A DNA stretch of 64,000 nt from Coix lacryma-jobi var. lacryma-jobi (GCA_009763385.1 CM019828.1:19062822-19126821); one strand, 5' to 3'. Counted from the first letter of the stretch, positions 1 to 12,934 are shown. A program made the numbers and translations. The notes: generated by a model not told the origin, from the letters alone.

Positions 1-1744
1 GCTACCTGCTACGCTTGCACTTCCCCGCCTCCAACAACGTCGCCGAGTACGAGGCCCTCGTCAATGGGCTGCGCATCGCCCTCGAGCTCGGGGTCCGACG
101 CCTCGACGCCCGAGGAGACTCGCAGCTCGTCGTCAACCAGGTTATGAAGGCTTCAAGCTGCATCGATCCCAAGATGGAGGCATACTGCGGGGAGGTGCGC
201 AAGCTGGAAGACAAGTTTTACGGCCTCGAGCTCAACCACGTAGCTCGGAAATACAACGAGGCCGCAGACGAGCTGGCAAAGTTGGCGTCCACGCGCGGCA
301 CGGTACCGCCAGACGTCTTCTCGAGGGACGTCTTCGAGCCATCCGTCGAAATCGACCCGGGGGCTGGCCCCTCGACGCCACCCCTCGAGCAAGACACGGG
401 GGCTCGACTCTCAACGCCACCCCTCGAGAAGGACCCCTCGACGTCCGCAGAGGCGATGCAGGTCGACGCACACGCCTCTTCGTCATCACGGCCCCTCGAC
501 TGGCGGACGCCCTACCTCGACTACCTGACGCGAGGCGAGCTACCAGAAGACAAGACGGAGGCCCGACGCATCGCTCGGAGGGCCAAGACCTACGTCATCT
601 ACGGCGACGAACGGGAGCTATACCGACGAAGTCCGACTGGGATCCTTCAACGCTGCATCCCACTCGAGGAAGGGCGCAAGCTCCTCGACGATATGCACTC
701 GGGGGCTTGCGGCCACCACGCAGCGCCGAGGGCCCTGGTTGGCAACGCCTTCCGACAAGGCTTCTATTGGCCGACCGCCATTGGGGATGCCAAGCGTTTG
801 GTCCAAGCATGCCATGGGTGTCAATTCTACGCCAAGCAAACGCACCAGCCCGCACACGCCCCTGAGATGATCCCAATCACTTGGCCATTTGCCGTTTGGG
901 GGCTCGACCTCGTGGGTCCCCTCAAAAGGACAAGTGGAGGGTACACACACATGCTCGTGGCCGTCGACAAGTTCACCAAGTGGATCGAGCCGATAGGCGA
1001 TAGGAGACCCCACCTCCGAGAGGGCTGTCGAGTTCATCGCCAACATCATGTACCGGTTCGGGGTGCCTAATGTCATCATCACCGACAATGGCACCCAATT
1101 CACGGGCAAAAAGTTCACCAACTTCTGCGATGACAACAACATTCGCGTAACCTGGGCCTCGGTCGCATACCCCCAATGCAACGGGCAGGGTCGAGCGCGC
1201 CAACGGCATGATACTCCATGGGCTAAAGCCGAGGCTGTTCAAGACCCTCAAGAATTTCGGAAAGGGGTGGGCTACAGAACTCCCCTCGGTGCTGTGGGGC
1301 CTCAGGACTACGCCGAGTCGAGCCACCGGGTTCACTCCGTTTTTCCTAACCTACGGCGCCGAGGCCGTCTTACCTACGGACCTCGAGTACGGCTCACCTC
1401 GACTTCGAGCCTACAACGAGCAAACCAATGACGAAAGGCTCGCCAACGCCAAGGACCAGCTCGAGGAGGCCCGAGACGTGGCGCTCATCAACTCTGCACG
1501 CTACCAGCAAACACTTCGATGCTACCACGACAAGCACGTGCGCAAAAGGGACCTGGCGGTGGGGGACCTCGTGCTTCGACGGCTGCAAGATAATCGAGGG
1601 CGCCATAAGCTCACCCCTCCGTGGGAAGGCCCATACACCGTGGCCGAAGTGCTCAAGCCCAGGCACATACAAGCTCTACGACGACCAAGGCAGGATCCTG
1701 GCGAACGCGTGGAACATATCTCAGCTACGTCGCTTCTACCCTAA
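1..1744 (+). pseudogene. Broken pol end: archaeal-type RNase H and integrase (Tat copy A)
   Basis: The reading frame is open from the window edge. It begins inside an RNase H-like domain, runs through a serine/proline-rich linker, then the integrase zinc finger (two H, two C near 700-820) and the integrase core. Compared with copy B (44684-46708) there are three frame breaks: near 985-1005, where six bases are lost and about seven gained; near 1188, one extra G; and near 1663, one extra C. The second break lies at the motif carrying the catalytic glutamate of the D,D35E triad, so the integrase cannot be made in one frame. The first two catalytic aspartates (in LDLVG and TDNGTQF) are still readable. 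The stop near 1742 matches the copy B end. Confidence 0.9.
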
Positions 1745-2231
1745 GGGCCTCGAGGCCTTGTTCATTTTATTGCTTGTACCAAACACGTTGAATATGAATG
1801 GGCCAACTCGTTCTCCATCTTTCATGTTACTTAGCAACTCATGTAGCCTCGACCCTGCCTAGCTCAGGGTCGAGCCTCCCTCGGGGCTGACAAGGGGGTA
1901 AACGCCCCCAGACTCCGGAAAAACGCGTGTTTTCTTTTAAAAATTTGACCCTCGTCTCGACTCGCGCCTCGAATGAACTAGCGGCGTCTAAATCTTAAAG
2001 TACCTCGAGCCTCCAAGGTCGGGGGTCCGTAGACGGCCGCCTACGCCCCCGGCTACGGTGCCCTACCTACGCCTCCCCTCGAGGGCTCGCGACGTATCGA
2101 AGGAACACAGACTAAGTTAGCAAAACTCGAGCTTGCCGACAAAGAGAAGCGGTCAAACGCATTTGAAAAGAAACAACTCTTTTCATAAACAAATCACTAT
2201 ACATTCGGGTCTCGACGTACCCTCATTTATG
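1745..2231. other. Spacer between pol and the antisense gene (Tat copy A)
   Basis: No gene seen. The stretch lies between the tail ends of two converging genes, pol on + and the antisense gene on -. It matches copy B at 46709-46867 plus 51812-52201, where the Tekay element has inserted. Convergent polyadenylation signals would be expected here, but I could not pick one with confidence. Confidence 0.6.
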
Positions 2232-5200
2232 TCATAGAATTCTTACAAGGGCCTCGACGCCCAAATTTGGCACCAGGCCACAGTCCTCGTCGGTGCGGTA
2301 CTCCCTCCCCGAGGTCCACGATGGCAGGCTCGACCTCGATGCCCGAGCTCGAAGGAGGAGGGCTCCCGACACCGCTGCTGGCGTCATGAGGCAGCACGTC
2401 CTCCTCGAAGATCTTCGCGAGCGACGTCCCCGGCCTCTTCCCTCTCTCCAAAATTTTGGTCGACACGGCGGTTGTTCCACTCCTCATCCTTCCCCTCGAT
2501 CTCGATGAAGCCATTCGCGACAACGTGGACCGGGAAGCGGAAACCGGAGCGAACGACCGCGAGTGTCTGCTTGACGCCGTGATGGAGAGCTTGCCGGACA
2601 CGGTCCCGCGCGGCTGCGTCGAAGAAGCACAAGGCATCGACCAAGGCATCGCCCCGAGCCACTGCACCTTCTGCCGCGGTCACAGGAGGAGCACCCCACA
2701 TGGGGCCGAGCCGGTCGAGAGAAGAGCGAGCCCGTCCGCCACCATCGTCTCGTCTTGGAGCTGGTCCAAGAGAGCCTGGTTCGTCCCGCGGAGCTCCTCG
2801 ACCGTCTTCTCGACCCCTGCGCAACAAACAAGAAGAGTGAGACTGCGGCGTAACAAGAACTTCGAGAACCAAACAAAACAAGGTGTAAGCCTCACCGTCG
2901 CAGTTTTGCCCAGTGCGGCGAGGTCGCTGGTCAGGCCCTCAGCACGCTGCTCCAGCCTGCGCTTCTCGGCCAGCGTGAGGAGCTTCTCGGACCTAAGGTC
3001 CTCGATCAGCCGGCCCGCCTCTACCAGGGCCAGATCCTTGCGGATCACCTCCTGCCGCGCCGCCCCCTCGGCGGCTCGGGCGGTGGTAGCACCACTCTTG
3101 GCGTCTTCGGCCTCTTTTCTCGCCGCCTCCGCTGCGGTTCGGGCAGTGTGGCGGCCTCGCCACGGGCGTCAGCAGCCTCCCGCTTCGCCCCTCGGCTTCA
3201 GCCCGGCAGAGGTGGCCTCGCTTCGGGCGTCCGCGGCCTCCTTCCTCGACGCTTCGAGAACGGCGGCGGCCTCCTCCTTGGATCGAGCGACCTCGCCTCG
3301 AGCCACCCGGATCTCCGCCTCCGCCTCGTTAAGCCGGCTCGCCATCTGGGCGTTCCGGCTCAGCTCCGCGCGGAGATCTCGAAGCTCCGCCTCAGCTCGC
3401 GCGAGGGCGGCTGACACCTGTGCGGACCGGCCGCCTCCTCGGAGCAGGACCGCTCCGCCTCCGCCATAAGCACGGCCACATCCCGGAAGATGGACCGCAC
3501 CTCGCGCGGGGCCCCCCGTTGGGCCGGCTGCTCGATGGGAACCACGGCAAGGGGCGGGCTCAGTGGGACGGGAAACGGCCATACCGGTCGGTCGAGCTCG
3601 ATGTCGGGCAGATCCTCCTCCGCCTCGAGCTGCCCCGACAGCGACCCGCCGCCCGACGCACGGGCCCTGACTCCCTCCGTCCCTCCGCCGGCACTTCCTG
3701 TTGCGGATCGATCGAGGGAGGCTCGACCCTGAGCCCTCTTCCCCGGCGGCCCTCCGCGCCTTGTCGGCGCTAGCCGGCACCTCGGGCGCCTCCACCGTCA
3801 TCGAGCCCGCGGCGAGGAGCGGCCCCCTGCTCCAGCTCGTTCAGAGGTCCTCCACCGTCGGCTCCTTCTCCGCCGACGCCTCTCCCCCCCTTCCCTCCTC
3901 CGCAGCCCGGCCCGTGCTGGTCGGAGCCACAAGGGCGCAGTCTCCTCAGCCCCAGACGCCGGCGGGGCCGTGCTCGCCCCAGGCGCTTCCCCCCGGAACA
4001 CCCGTCGTGGTGAGGGGAAGGATGGCGCTCCCAGTTGGCACATCGCGGGAGGAGGAGGAGGGGGAGGAGGCAGCGCTTCGGCGGATACGTGGTGGCAGGC
4101 TCGATGCCATGAGCTGAGGCCCCTGCAATACGAGATGACGGAGATGTCAGAACAGGAAGAGTACCTCGACCCCTGTGGTCGATGGCGACGGCCTCACCAA
4201 AATTCGCGACGATCATCCGGCCCCCTCGAGCCATGGCAGCTCGGCCTTCTCCAGCCAAGCGGCTTCTCTAGCGGAGGAAGGTGCCATACCTCGATGTGCC
4301 TGTGCCTCGACGGGGCTCGAGGTCTTGGCCCGCTTGGACGAAGCGAGGTCCACCTCCTGGTAGGAGCGCTTCCCCCTGAGAGATGGAGATGGCACGCGTC
4401 ATTAAAAAGCAAAGAGGTGAAGCCTCACTACCGACGAGACCCAAGGAAACTTACTCACCCGAAGCGGCGGCTGGGCTTCTTCCCGGAATCGCTGGACCCA
4501 CTCGGGGCTTCGAGCCCACCCCACGGCTCGAGCCCTGCGCCTGGGCCGTCTCACATGGCTGGTATGGGGGGAGGGCTCCCGACGCCTCCCATGGCTCGAC
4601 CTCGAGGGAGAGCTGTAACGTAACGGCCCTAATCCCATGGCCCACGGATCACCGTCAACCACTGACAGTCGATCCGTACAGCCAAGAGATTAAGACCGGT
4701 TCGCTACTGGGCTACATCCGTGCCCGATGTCCGCAGGATCATCTCACAATTCAGTTACAATCTCTTGAACTTTTGACAAATAACATCGGAGTAAATAGCG
4801 GAAGACTTAGATAACAATAGTTTTACAAACCAGGTTCAACATAAAATTAAAGTGAAGTATTACAGACCATGGTTCAAATAGATAGAGTTGGCAGAGTAGC
4901 ATATGACAACAACTGAAGGGTAAAGATACTTCACCCAGCCCGAGGGTGAATAATCACTCATCGGCCTCATCGGCCTCTTCCTGAACAACGGTCACACAGC
5001 AGGGTCCAAGGCATACTGAGGAATCTGCCATACCTGCAACATGGGTAATAAAACCCTGAGTACAGGTATGAGAGGCTTAGGGTAGTCAAGGTAAAGCTTT
5101 AAGCAAGTTCAAGTATTTTGCGAAAAGCATTTTTGTAAACCTTATTTTTTTTTTGAAAGATTCAGTATTCCTCAATTCTTCATCATTCATGATTCATTTT

Positions 5201-6984
5201 ACATTTCAAACATTCCTAGTTGAGAACCACTCTCCGTTGACAGTCAGTGGACCAAGTCTCCATAACCGAGGAGCAACATTAATCCGGATAAATAATACTC
5301 AGCTGAGGATCCCTATTCACACGCTGCATATGTAGCACCCAAGCTTGCATATGCCAACTCGTCTACCACGATTCCTCCAAGATTGGGCCCGGTCCTACGC
5401 CACCCGGAAGTACAGTTACACCACTCCAATCCGGGACTCTAACCCACGTGGGTACATGCTACTTTCCTCCGCCATCTCTCCACTCCCAGTGCGCGGTTGT
5501 CGGTCCAATGATGGATTTCTCGGAGCCAGAGCTTTCCGTAGTATGTGAATAGTTACAAGTCTTGACCAGCAGCCCCCATACGGATGGTCCCTACATTTTT
5601 CCGCCAGCGACAAGCACCTCGGGACTCTAACCCAAGAGTACAGGTCCTGTCGGTTTTTCAACCCTGTCCCGTCGTGTCAACTGTTGAGTCCCGGACTACA
5701 ACATGACGGCACCGTACGCGCGACAACCCCTCCTTCCCATTGACTAAGTACGGATCAGTTACTTAGCCAATAGTGGGAGTAAACCAGAAATTCCCATAAA
5801 GTTTCTTTCAGTGATCACACTTTTGAAATTGGAACTTTTATTGCAAAGTCTAATTCCATAAGCATTGCTAAGCATTTTTCAAATACTTTTGAAAAGCAGG
5901 CTTCGGGTGTATCAGTGGTCAAGGTGGATATGCATCATTAGGATATCACTCAACTCCTATAAACCTAATGCAATAATTTAACTCAAAAGCATTTAAGGAA
6001 ATCACTTTATAAATTCAAGGAAGGGTTAAATGCACCGGGGCTTGCCTTGAATGGCAAAAAGGACGGACTCGGGGTTGGAGTAGGTGTCGGAGCTCGGGGT
6101 TGCCTCGGGGACAGATCCTTCGGTGGCTACCTCGACTTCAGGTCCTTCTTCGTCAACTATACGGATGCAATGATGAATGCTCATGAGAATGATGATATGA
6201 ACTTATGGTGCAAGACAATTCCACTGATCTAGATTACTCTTAAACAAGGCATAGTCGAAATCTAGGTTGAGCATAAAGGTAACCATTTCTTCCTTAAGCA
6301 ATATTGATTAAACTAGCCCTTATTATAATTATCCTAAGCATCAACCAAACATAGCATCACGAACATCATAGACCAAAGGGTAGGGGTCTATGAACATCAA
6401 TCAATCCAAAGATCACATCATCAAACACTTATTACCAACCCTAATTCATCTTTTCTATTTTCTTAATTTATTTAAAAGGTCATTTATGAAGTTGCTCCAA
6501 AAATTACCAAATTAATCACATAAGTTCATTATGGTGTAGATAGATGGCAAAAAAATTTCATAATTTTTGGAGGTCATTAAGGTGTTCAAATAATTCTAGA
6601 CATTTAATTAACAAAAGGCACTATTCAAGAATTAAAATAAATGCTCAAAAATCAACTTGTTCCAAAAGACTTCAAAATTTTACCAGAGACTCAGAAAGGC
6701 ATAACTAGCACATAAAATTTATCTCCAGAATTTTGGAGTTAAAGATCACTCTCCAAAAATACCAAAACCTCCATTTTTCAATTAAAAGGGGAATTTTACA
6801 TTTTTAAATCTTTGCACAAAACTCAAGTTTCATATTTTTATAAAATACTCCAGAGCATAAAGAGTCTACCACAAAAATTTCAGAATTTTTGGATGCACAC
6901 AGAAAATCATACAAAAAAGAGAAAACAGAACACTATTCACATCTCTCAGAAAAAGAGAAGAGCACTGTGCTCCTTCTAGGCCGG

Positions 6985-7260
6985 GCTCGGCGAATCGCGG
7001 GGCTCGGGCGAATCGCGCGGGGCTCGGTCGAGACGGGCTCGGTCGAGACGGAAGCGACAGCCTCGTCCGAGGCCTGGCCCGGAGGCTCGGGCGAGACGGA
7101 GAAGTAAGCCTCCGTCCGAGGCCTGACTCGGGCGAAGCGGAGAGCATGCGCTCGCCGAGGCTTGGGCTCGGGCGAGACGGAAAAACAAGCCTCTGCCCGA
7201 GGCGTGACTTGGAGGCTCGGGCGAAGCGGAGTGGAAGCAGAGGCCGGAGGCTCGGATGCT
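6985..7260. repeat. GC-rich CTCGGGCGAG repeat block inside the solo LTR
   Basis: Irregular copies of GGCTCGGGCGAGACGGAG occur here, paired with CCGTCCGAGGCC segments that can fold back on it. The minus-strand form of the unit is identical over 18 bases (7084-7101) to the minisatellite unit in the Tat LTR (for example 12366-12383). Confidence 0.7.
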
Positions 7261-7710
7261 TACCACGGGTCGGAGGCAGGGCTCGAGGGTGAGGCTCGAC
7301 TCGTTCTCGAGGGTGAGGCCCGGCACGTTCTCGAGGGTGAGGCTCGACACGTTCTCGAGGGAGAAACGACCGCGGCGGCGCTCCGGCGATCCGGCGGTCC
7401 TGCGCAACACACGAGACCGCAAGGGCCGGGTTAGAGTCGCGCGGGGCCAAGGAATACGACACGGGGTCGGTGAGGGATGATCATGGCCGGAGGCGGCGAA
7501 TTTCACGAACCCGAGCTCGCCGGGTTCCTGCCGGAGATGGGAACGGCGAGCTTACGCCGGGCGATAGGAGGCGGGGAAGGTGAAATTGAAGGGTGGGAAA
7601 GCTTCACGAGCTCAAGGCGGAGCTTTCGGGCTAGATGGTGGAGCGGCGGAGTGTCTGGAGTGGGCTGACCACGGTGGCGGGTTGAATGCGGAGCTCGGGG
7701 CTCCGGCGGC

Positions 7711-7717
7711 TTATATA
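7711..7717 (-). promoter_or_regulatory. TATA box of the Tekay-type LTR
   Basis: The minus strand reads CTATATAAGCC here, about 1.17 kb from the LTR's 5' end (8883), the expected U3/R position. A GC-rich leader follows. This supports minus-strand orientation of the LTR. Confidence 0.6.
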
Positions 7718-10700
7718 GCCGCGGCTATGGGACGGTAGAGAGCTCGGGGTTACGCGGGTAAGGTTGCGGGGGCGTGCGCACTCGATTGCGCTCTGGCGGA
7801 TAAGCTGGCGTGCAGCCGGGGCTCGGGCGCAAGCTCGGCCGGCAATGGCCACCGGCGGCGGCGCGCTGGACACTGTAGGGGCCGAGAGCGAGGGTCAGCG
7901 CTCGCGTGCGGGCGCGGAGGGAACAGGGGGACAGCGGCGGCAGGTTGGTGGCGCGTGGGGAGCAGCCAGGCACGCGGCACGCGCAGCGCCGGAGGCTCGG
8001 CCACGGCCGGGGCCCCCTCTGCACTGCGCCGGCTAGAGGTAGGGGACGAACAGTACTAGGCCTTAGGGTTTGACTTTTGGCTGATCTCTGTATTTTGCAA
8101 ATTACTCTCAAAAATTGAACTGTACGACAAAAACTCAAACACCAAAGTTGTTCAGAAAAATGAGATCTACAACTTTGTCAATATCAACATTTTCAATTCC
8201 AAATATTTTTTTGAACTATAATCAAAACAGAAAAGGGAACATTTTTCAACTTTGATTCAAATCAAAATTACTTTGGATTTCAAACTGAAACTTGAAAATC
8301 TTTATATATGAAAGTTGTTCCATTTGTCAAAACCTACAACTTTGCTAATATACACTTTTTCTGAAACTCAATAGTTTTTGAATAAATTTTTAAAACTGAA
8401 AAGGGGACAAAAACTGGAATTTGAATGAATTTGAAATTACTTCAAATTTTATGTAGAAACTTAGAAATTTGTAAATACCAAAGTTGTTCCTCTTGATCAG
8501 ATTCACAACTTTGCTTTTTTGAACCAACTCAAAATTTTGAATTTTGAAAAAAGTTATCAAAAAGGGAATAAATCCAGGATTTGGGATTTTAGGGTTTTGC
8601 AAAAGGAATATCAAATCAAATCTGACTTTTGAACTTTGATCAAGCAACAAACATCAGAGCACTAATTTGAACAAGAATTACATAGAACTAGGCACAGAGG
8701 TGAAATTATCATTTTGCCCCTAGAGGAAGAAAGTGGGCTAATAAGGGTTTTTGCAATAGAGGTACATCACATAAAATGATACACTAAGCAAATACATACA
8801 CATGAATTCATGATCAAGATGATTAATGATGCTAATGATGATATGTCAAGTTAATTACATGCTTAAACACCAGAGGTGTTACAAGAGCCCTCCTTCCGCC
8901 CCACATCGCGGAGGGCGACCGTACCACCCTCGTGCTGACGTCGTGGCGCTCGCCCCGGCGCGGGCTCCGGGACCTGCTCCGGCACCCGCGCTGGTGGTCG
9001 CGCCCTCCCGCGTCCGCTTCCGCGTCCCGGCGGCGGTGCGGCGATGGACTCCGGGGACGCTCGCGCCCCTGGTCACGAGATGCTCGGGGCTCCCTCCCCG
9101 GCGCTCGTGATGGCGCGGGCTCGACGCCTCTTCTTGGCGCCCGCCCCTCCGCGGGCTCGACGGCGCCCTTGACGGCTCACGGGGGTCGGGCCCGAAAACC
9201 TTCTCAACCTGTCGACCGCCTCTCGAGGCCCGACCCCTCTCGAGACCCCCCGTCTGGGCTGACGCGGGGGCGGCCTCCGTCGTCGCTGTGGCGGAGGCGC
9301 TCCGGGTCCGGGGCTTCCTTACGACCAGGGGCACATCCGGCGCGGAGCTCGACGGACCTCGGGCCCCCGACGAGGCAAGGATCGGCGCCGCCTTCCGCGG
9401 CTGCGTCCCGCGCGACCCTTTTGTCGGTGGGACCTCCAGTGTACCCTCCTGCACAGAGGAGCGGTCAGCCCTGTCATCGACGAGCCCGCGCGCATCAAGC
9501 GCACATCCATCCCCTCGTCATCGCCCTCCTCCTCATCACCACTCTCCTCCTCCGAGCTCGAGGAGCTCAGCTCGGGGGACCCGTCCCCAGGCTGACGGTT
9601 ACGACGAGCCTTCGCCAGTCTCTGCTCCCGAGCTAAGAGACGCAAGTTTTTATTTTTCTCTTTCTTCTTTTTGGCATCCTTGCTCTCCTTGTCCTTCTGA
9701 GCAGAGAGGCGCCTCACCTGAGAACCCGCGGCGTCCTCCCTCACCGGGGCCTCGACGCGCGACAAGTAAATACACCCTGAAGAAAGAATAAGCGTGATGA
9801 GACAAACTACAAGACGGATGCAAACGGATCGAAGGAGGAGGAAGGGGGAGGAGGCTCGAGATAGCTCGACTCGAGGGAGGTTTACCAGGTCGAGACACCC
9901 CTCGTCGGGTGCCATCGCAACCAGGTTGGAGAGTTCAGGGACGAACGGCCCCTGGATCGTGATCGACACCCGGGAGACGCCCTCGTTCCGGGGCAGCCTC
10001 TCTCCAGCCATCCTCGAGCGATTAAGCGCCTCGAGCTGAGCCTGCGGGCCCATCTCGTGCATAAGAAGGGGGCGGTCCGCCAGCGGAAGAACTCTTCGCT
10101 GGTGGAACGCCCAAATGACCGCTTGCACGGTCAGCTTCTTCTCATCCACCAGCGTCTTCATCATCTCCATCAGCGGGGCCAGGTGGCGTTGCCTGTCCGC
10201 CGCAACGCCCCAGGTCCACTTCTCCGGGCGTTGGGTGAGGACCCTGCCGGTGTACTGCGGAAGGAGGCCACCTTCGTTCCGCAGATAGAACCAATGGTCG
10301 TCCCACCCGGCCTGGTTGGTGGAAAGCTTGTATCGCAGGTACTCGCGGGGGACATTGGCCGACGAGGTCCCCGCCCTCGCGGTAATGGCAAGGGAGCCCA
10401 TGCGCACGGGCCGCCTCCCGCTGGGCTTCAGGGACTTGATGAAGAGCTCGCCCCGGAAGAGATGGACGAACATCTCCCAGTGCGGCTCCATCTTCAGGTA
10501 CCCCTCGCACACCGCGGCGAATATGGCGGCGTGCGAGATGGAGTTGGGGAGAAGTGTTGCAGCTCCACCTCGAAGTGGTGGGCCAGCCCTCGCAAGAAGC
10601 GGCTCGGCGGGACGCCGAGCCCCATACGGTGGTAGCGCGTGAAGCTCACCACGTACCCCGGCGGGTGCGGCTCCCGGTGCTCCGCCGACGGGATAACCCA

Positions 10701-10967
10701 CCATGCGGGTCCCTCCTCCGGGTTGGGGCGCAGAAGCCCCTGGGCCACCAGCGAGTCCATTTCGCTCTGCGTCACCTTCGACGGGCTCCAGTCCTCGGCC
10801 GGCAGCATCTGTGTCTGGGCGGCCATGACGGTGGCGCGGCGCGGATCCGAGCAGCGGACGGGCGGCCGGAAATCCCCAATCGACTAGCTCGAAGGAGAGG
10901 GCGCGTAAAGGCTACGGCGGCGGCGAAGGCAAAGGCAAAGTAAAAGGTTCTTTTTCCCCTCTTTCGA

Positions 10968-10975
10968 TATTTATA
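10968..10975 (-). promoter_or_regulatory. TATA box of the antisense gene, copy A
   Basis: The minus strand reads TATAAATA about 140 nt before the antisense ATG at 10826. The same box is kept in copy B at 56642-56649, with the same spacing to its ATG. Confidence 0.6.
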
Positions 10976-12164
10976 GGGGGAAATCCAGACGGGCGGGATC
11001 TCCCACGACATAAAAAGGTAACCGAATGCATTCAATGCGCCCACCTAACCACGTCTCGAGCCGGATGCAGGGTACACGCGTTACCTCCCCATTCGCTCCA
11101 CTACCCGGGCCCGCCACGACCGTCGCTCCGGCTTCGCGCCCGCCGCTCTCCCCGACGGTTTCCGCCTAAAAGGCGTGCCCAACGGCAGAAGGATTCCTAG
11201 ACGACGGAGGCTTCTTCACAAAGGTAAAAATGGGCCCCGGCCCTAAGTCTCGAAGCAGCGAAGGCTGGCCCTCGAAAAGGGTTCGACAGCCGGCCTCGAG
11301 CACCCGAGTCAGGGACACCAAGGGGCGCCACTCGCGGCATTACTCGAGGGCCGAGCCCTCGAGGCCCCTCACGTGTATCCAAGGCGGGGAGCTCGACGTG
11401 CAGTGAGATCCCCTCGGAGGGAGGCATCGAGCCACCGGGTCCTATCGAATGGACCCGGCACTCCTGCAGACTGAGCCCCCATGCTTTATGAGACCGCCTC
11501 CGGGCCACAGTCGACCCCTAACGAACGGGGCACGAGCTCTCACTTGGATTCCCCGTTACCAGCTCACCGGGAACCTCGATACTCGCCCACTCGGGGTAGT
11601 ACGAGGCATCCCCCCTCGCATCCGATCGAAAAGGACTCGCGGGATGACAAGCCAGGGCAATCGGCATGCCGGACAGCTCGAGGAGCCGGCCAGTCGGTTC
11701 AGCCTGGCACCCCTCGACGAAAGAGGGTCTAAAAACTCGGACATTTACGACTAATCTCTTTTCTTGGTATGAGCATGAGATTTTCAGGCCTCGGGCGAAC
11801 GCTCGTCCTCCATCTCGCCGAGCCCTCAAGGCCAGACCTCGAACGATCGCTCGTCCTCCATCTCGCCCGAGCCCTCGAGGCCAGACCTCGAACGATCGCT
11901 CGTTCTCCGTCTCGCTCGAGCCCTCCGAGCCAAGCCTCGGACGGAGTCTCCCACGACAAAGGAAAGGTAACCGTAACATTTAATGAGACTACCAAACCAC
12001 ATTTCGAGCCTGTTGACAGGTACACACGGCGCCGCGATCTCCGCTCCCTGACGATTTCCGCCTAAAAAGGCGCGCCCCCTGGGCAGAAGGTTCCCAAACG
12101 ACGGAGGATTCTTCGGGAAGCCCACGAGGGAGTTCTAACCACTCCCCCATGGCCTCGGGGCTAC
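10976..12164. other. Spacer between the antisense gene promoter and the 3' LTR (copy A)
   Basis: No gene seen. The first half matches copy B 56650-57420. From about 11765 copy A departs and carries three tandem units of about 58 bp (11785-11955) built on CTCCATCTCGCCCGAGCCCT, related to the LTR minisatellite. Copy B has unique sequence there instead. The stretch ends in the G-rich tract CCTCGGGGCTAC just before the LTR, the likely polypurine tract region. Confidence 0.6.
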
Positions 12165-12212
12165 TGTTGGTGTACAAAAAAGGGTACCCCCAATCAACGC
12201 AAACACCCGAAC

Positions 12213-12565
12213 ACTCTTTCTCCGCCTCGCCCGAGCCCTCCGAGCAAGGCCTCGGGCGAGCACGATCTATCTCCGTCTCGCCGAGCCCTCCCAGCCAGGC
12301 CTCGGGCGAACGCTCTCTCCGTCTCGCCCGAGCCCTCCCAGCCAGGCCTCGGGCGAACGCTCTATCTCCGTCTCGCCCGAGCCCTCCCAGCCAGGCCTCG
12401 GGCGAATGCTCTATCTCGTCTCGTCTCGCCCGAGCCCTCCCAGCCAGGCCTCGGGCGAACGCTCTATCTCCGCCTCGCCCGAGCCCTCCAGCCAGGCCTC
12501 GGGCGAGCACGATCGCTCTCCGTCTCGCCCAAGCCCTCCAGGCCTCGGGCGAACGCGCCCCCACA
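12213..12565 (+). repeat. Minisatellite of about 50 bp units in the copy A LTR
   Basis: About seven imperfect units each contain TCGCCCGAG, then a spacer, then CTCGGGCGA, so every unit can form a hairpin with 9-bp arms. Copy B LTRs hold only about three such units (39040-39165; 57785-57905). Confidence 0.85.
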
Positions 12566-12774
12566 CCTCGAGCCTTAACGCACGGACGTCGAGCTGAACA
12601 GACAGCCGTACCAGCCCATACCACGCATTTAATGCCTTCACCTACTCCAGTCATGTCCACTAGTGCACAGCGTGTACCACAGTAACTCGGTGTAAAGGTC
12701 AAGTCTCGTTTTCACCACAAGCATGGGCAAAAAGGTACCAGTACAGCACTGTTCGGCCAAGCCAGGCACTGTAA

Positions 12775-12934
12775 CCCCTCGAGCCGGCTACGCGCTCCTC
12801 GAGCCCTGCACTGTACCCCTCGAGGCCGGCTACGCGCTCCTCGAGCCCTGCACTGTAACACCTCGAGGCCGGCTCCGCGCCCCTCGAGCCCCGTGGCACC
12901 ACCTCGAAGCCGGCTCCGCGCCCTTCGAGCCCTA
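12775..12934 (+). repeat. Four 41-bp tandem units in the copy A LTR
   Basis: Four units read CCTCGAGGCCGGCTACGCGC followed by CTCGAGCCCTGCACTGTA or variants. Only one unit is present in each copy B LTR (near 39580 and 58325). The array is therefore an expansion private to copy A or a loss in copy B. Confidence 0.8.

Larger units (their letters stand above)
4614..8883 (-). mobile_element. Solo LTR of a Tekay/Del-like Ty3/Gypsy element
   Basis: The block starts TGTAACG and ends GTGTTACA, and is flanked by perfect 5-bp direct repeats AGAGC (4609-4613 and 8884-8888). Without the block, the flanks join exactly as in the empty site of copy B near 54545. There is no gag, protease or reverse transcriptase inside. 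Its left 1.5 kb and its last 70 bp match the two ends of the deleted Tekay element at 46868-51811, whose genes read on the minus strand, so the LTR is read on minus. A minus-strand TATA box lies at 7711-7717. A 4.27-kb LTR is long but within the range of this lineage. An alternative, an element with its whole interior deleted, is less likely because no internal repeat of the ends was seen. Confidence 0.75.
2232..10826 (-). pseudogene. Antisense spliced gene of the Tat element (copy A), broken and interrupted
   Basis: This is the same gene as at 52202-56499. By comparison the exons are 10826-9886, 9776-8884 joined to 4613-4459 (exon 2 is split by the solo LTR), 4375-4198, 4122-2896 and 2816 to about 2232. 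All four introns keep GT and AG at the same places as copy B, with lengths 109, 83, 75 and 79 nt. The first exon begins MAAQTQ and resembles proteins filed as 'putative gypsy type transposon' (PF04195 type, from memory). Later exons are Lys/Glu- and Ser/Arg-rich, then a long Ala/Glu/Arg coiled coil. One base is missing near 10550, exon 5 has at least three frameshifts, and the stop codon used in copy B is lost. It is not expected to make protein. Confidence 0.75.

Noticed and set aside
4614..8883. A DNA transposon with TGTAAC inverted ends
   Set aside because: The inverted match is only about six bases, the 5-bp target repeat and TG...CA ends fit an LTR, and the ends match those of the Tekay element at 46868-51811.
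12213..12565. Regularly spaced repeats that look like a CRISPR array
   Set aside because: The units are contiguous with no unique spacers, lie inside a plant LTR and have no cas genes nearby.
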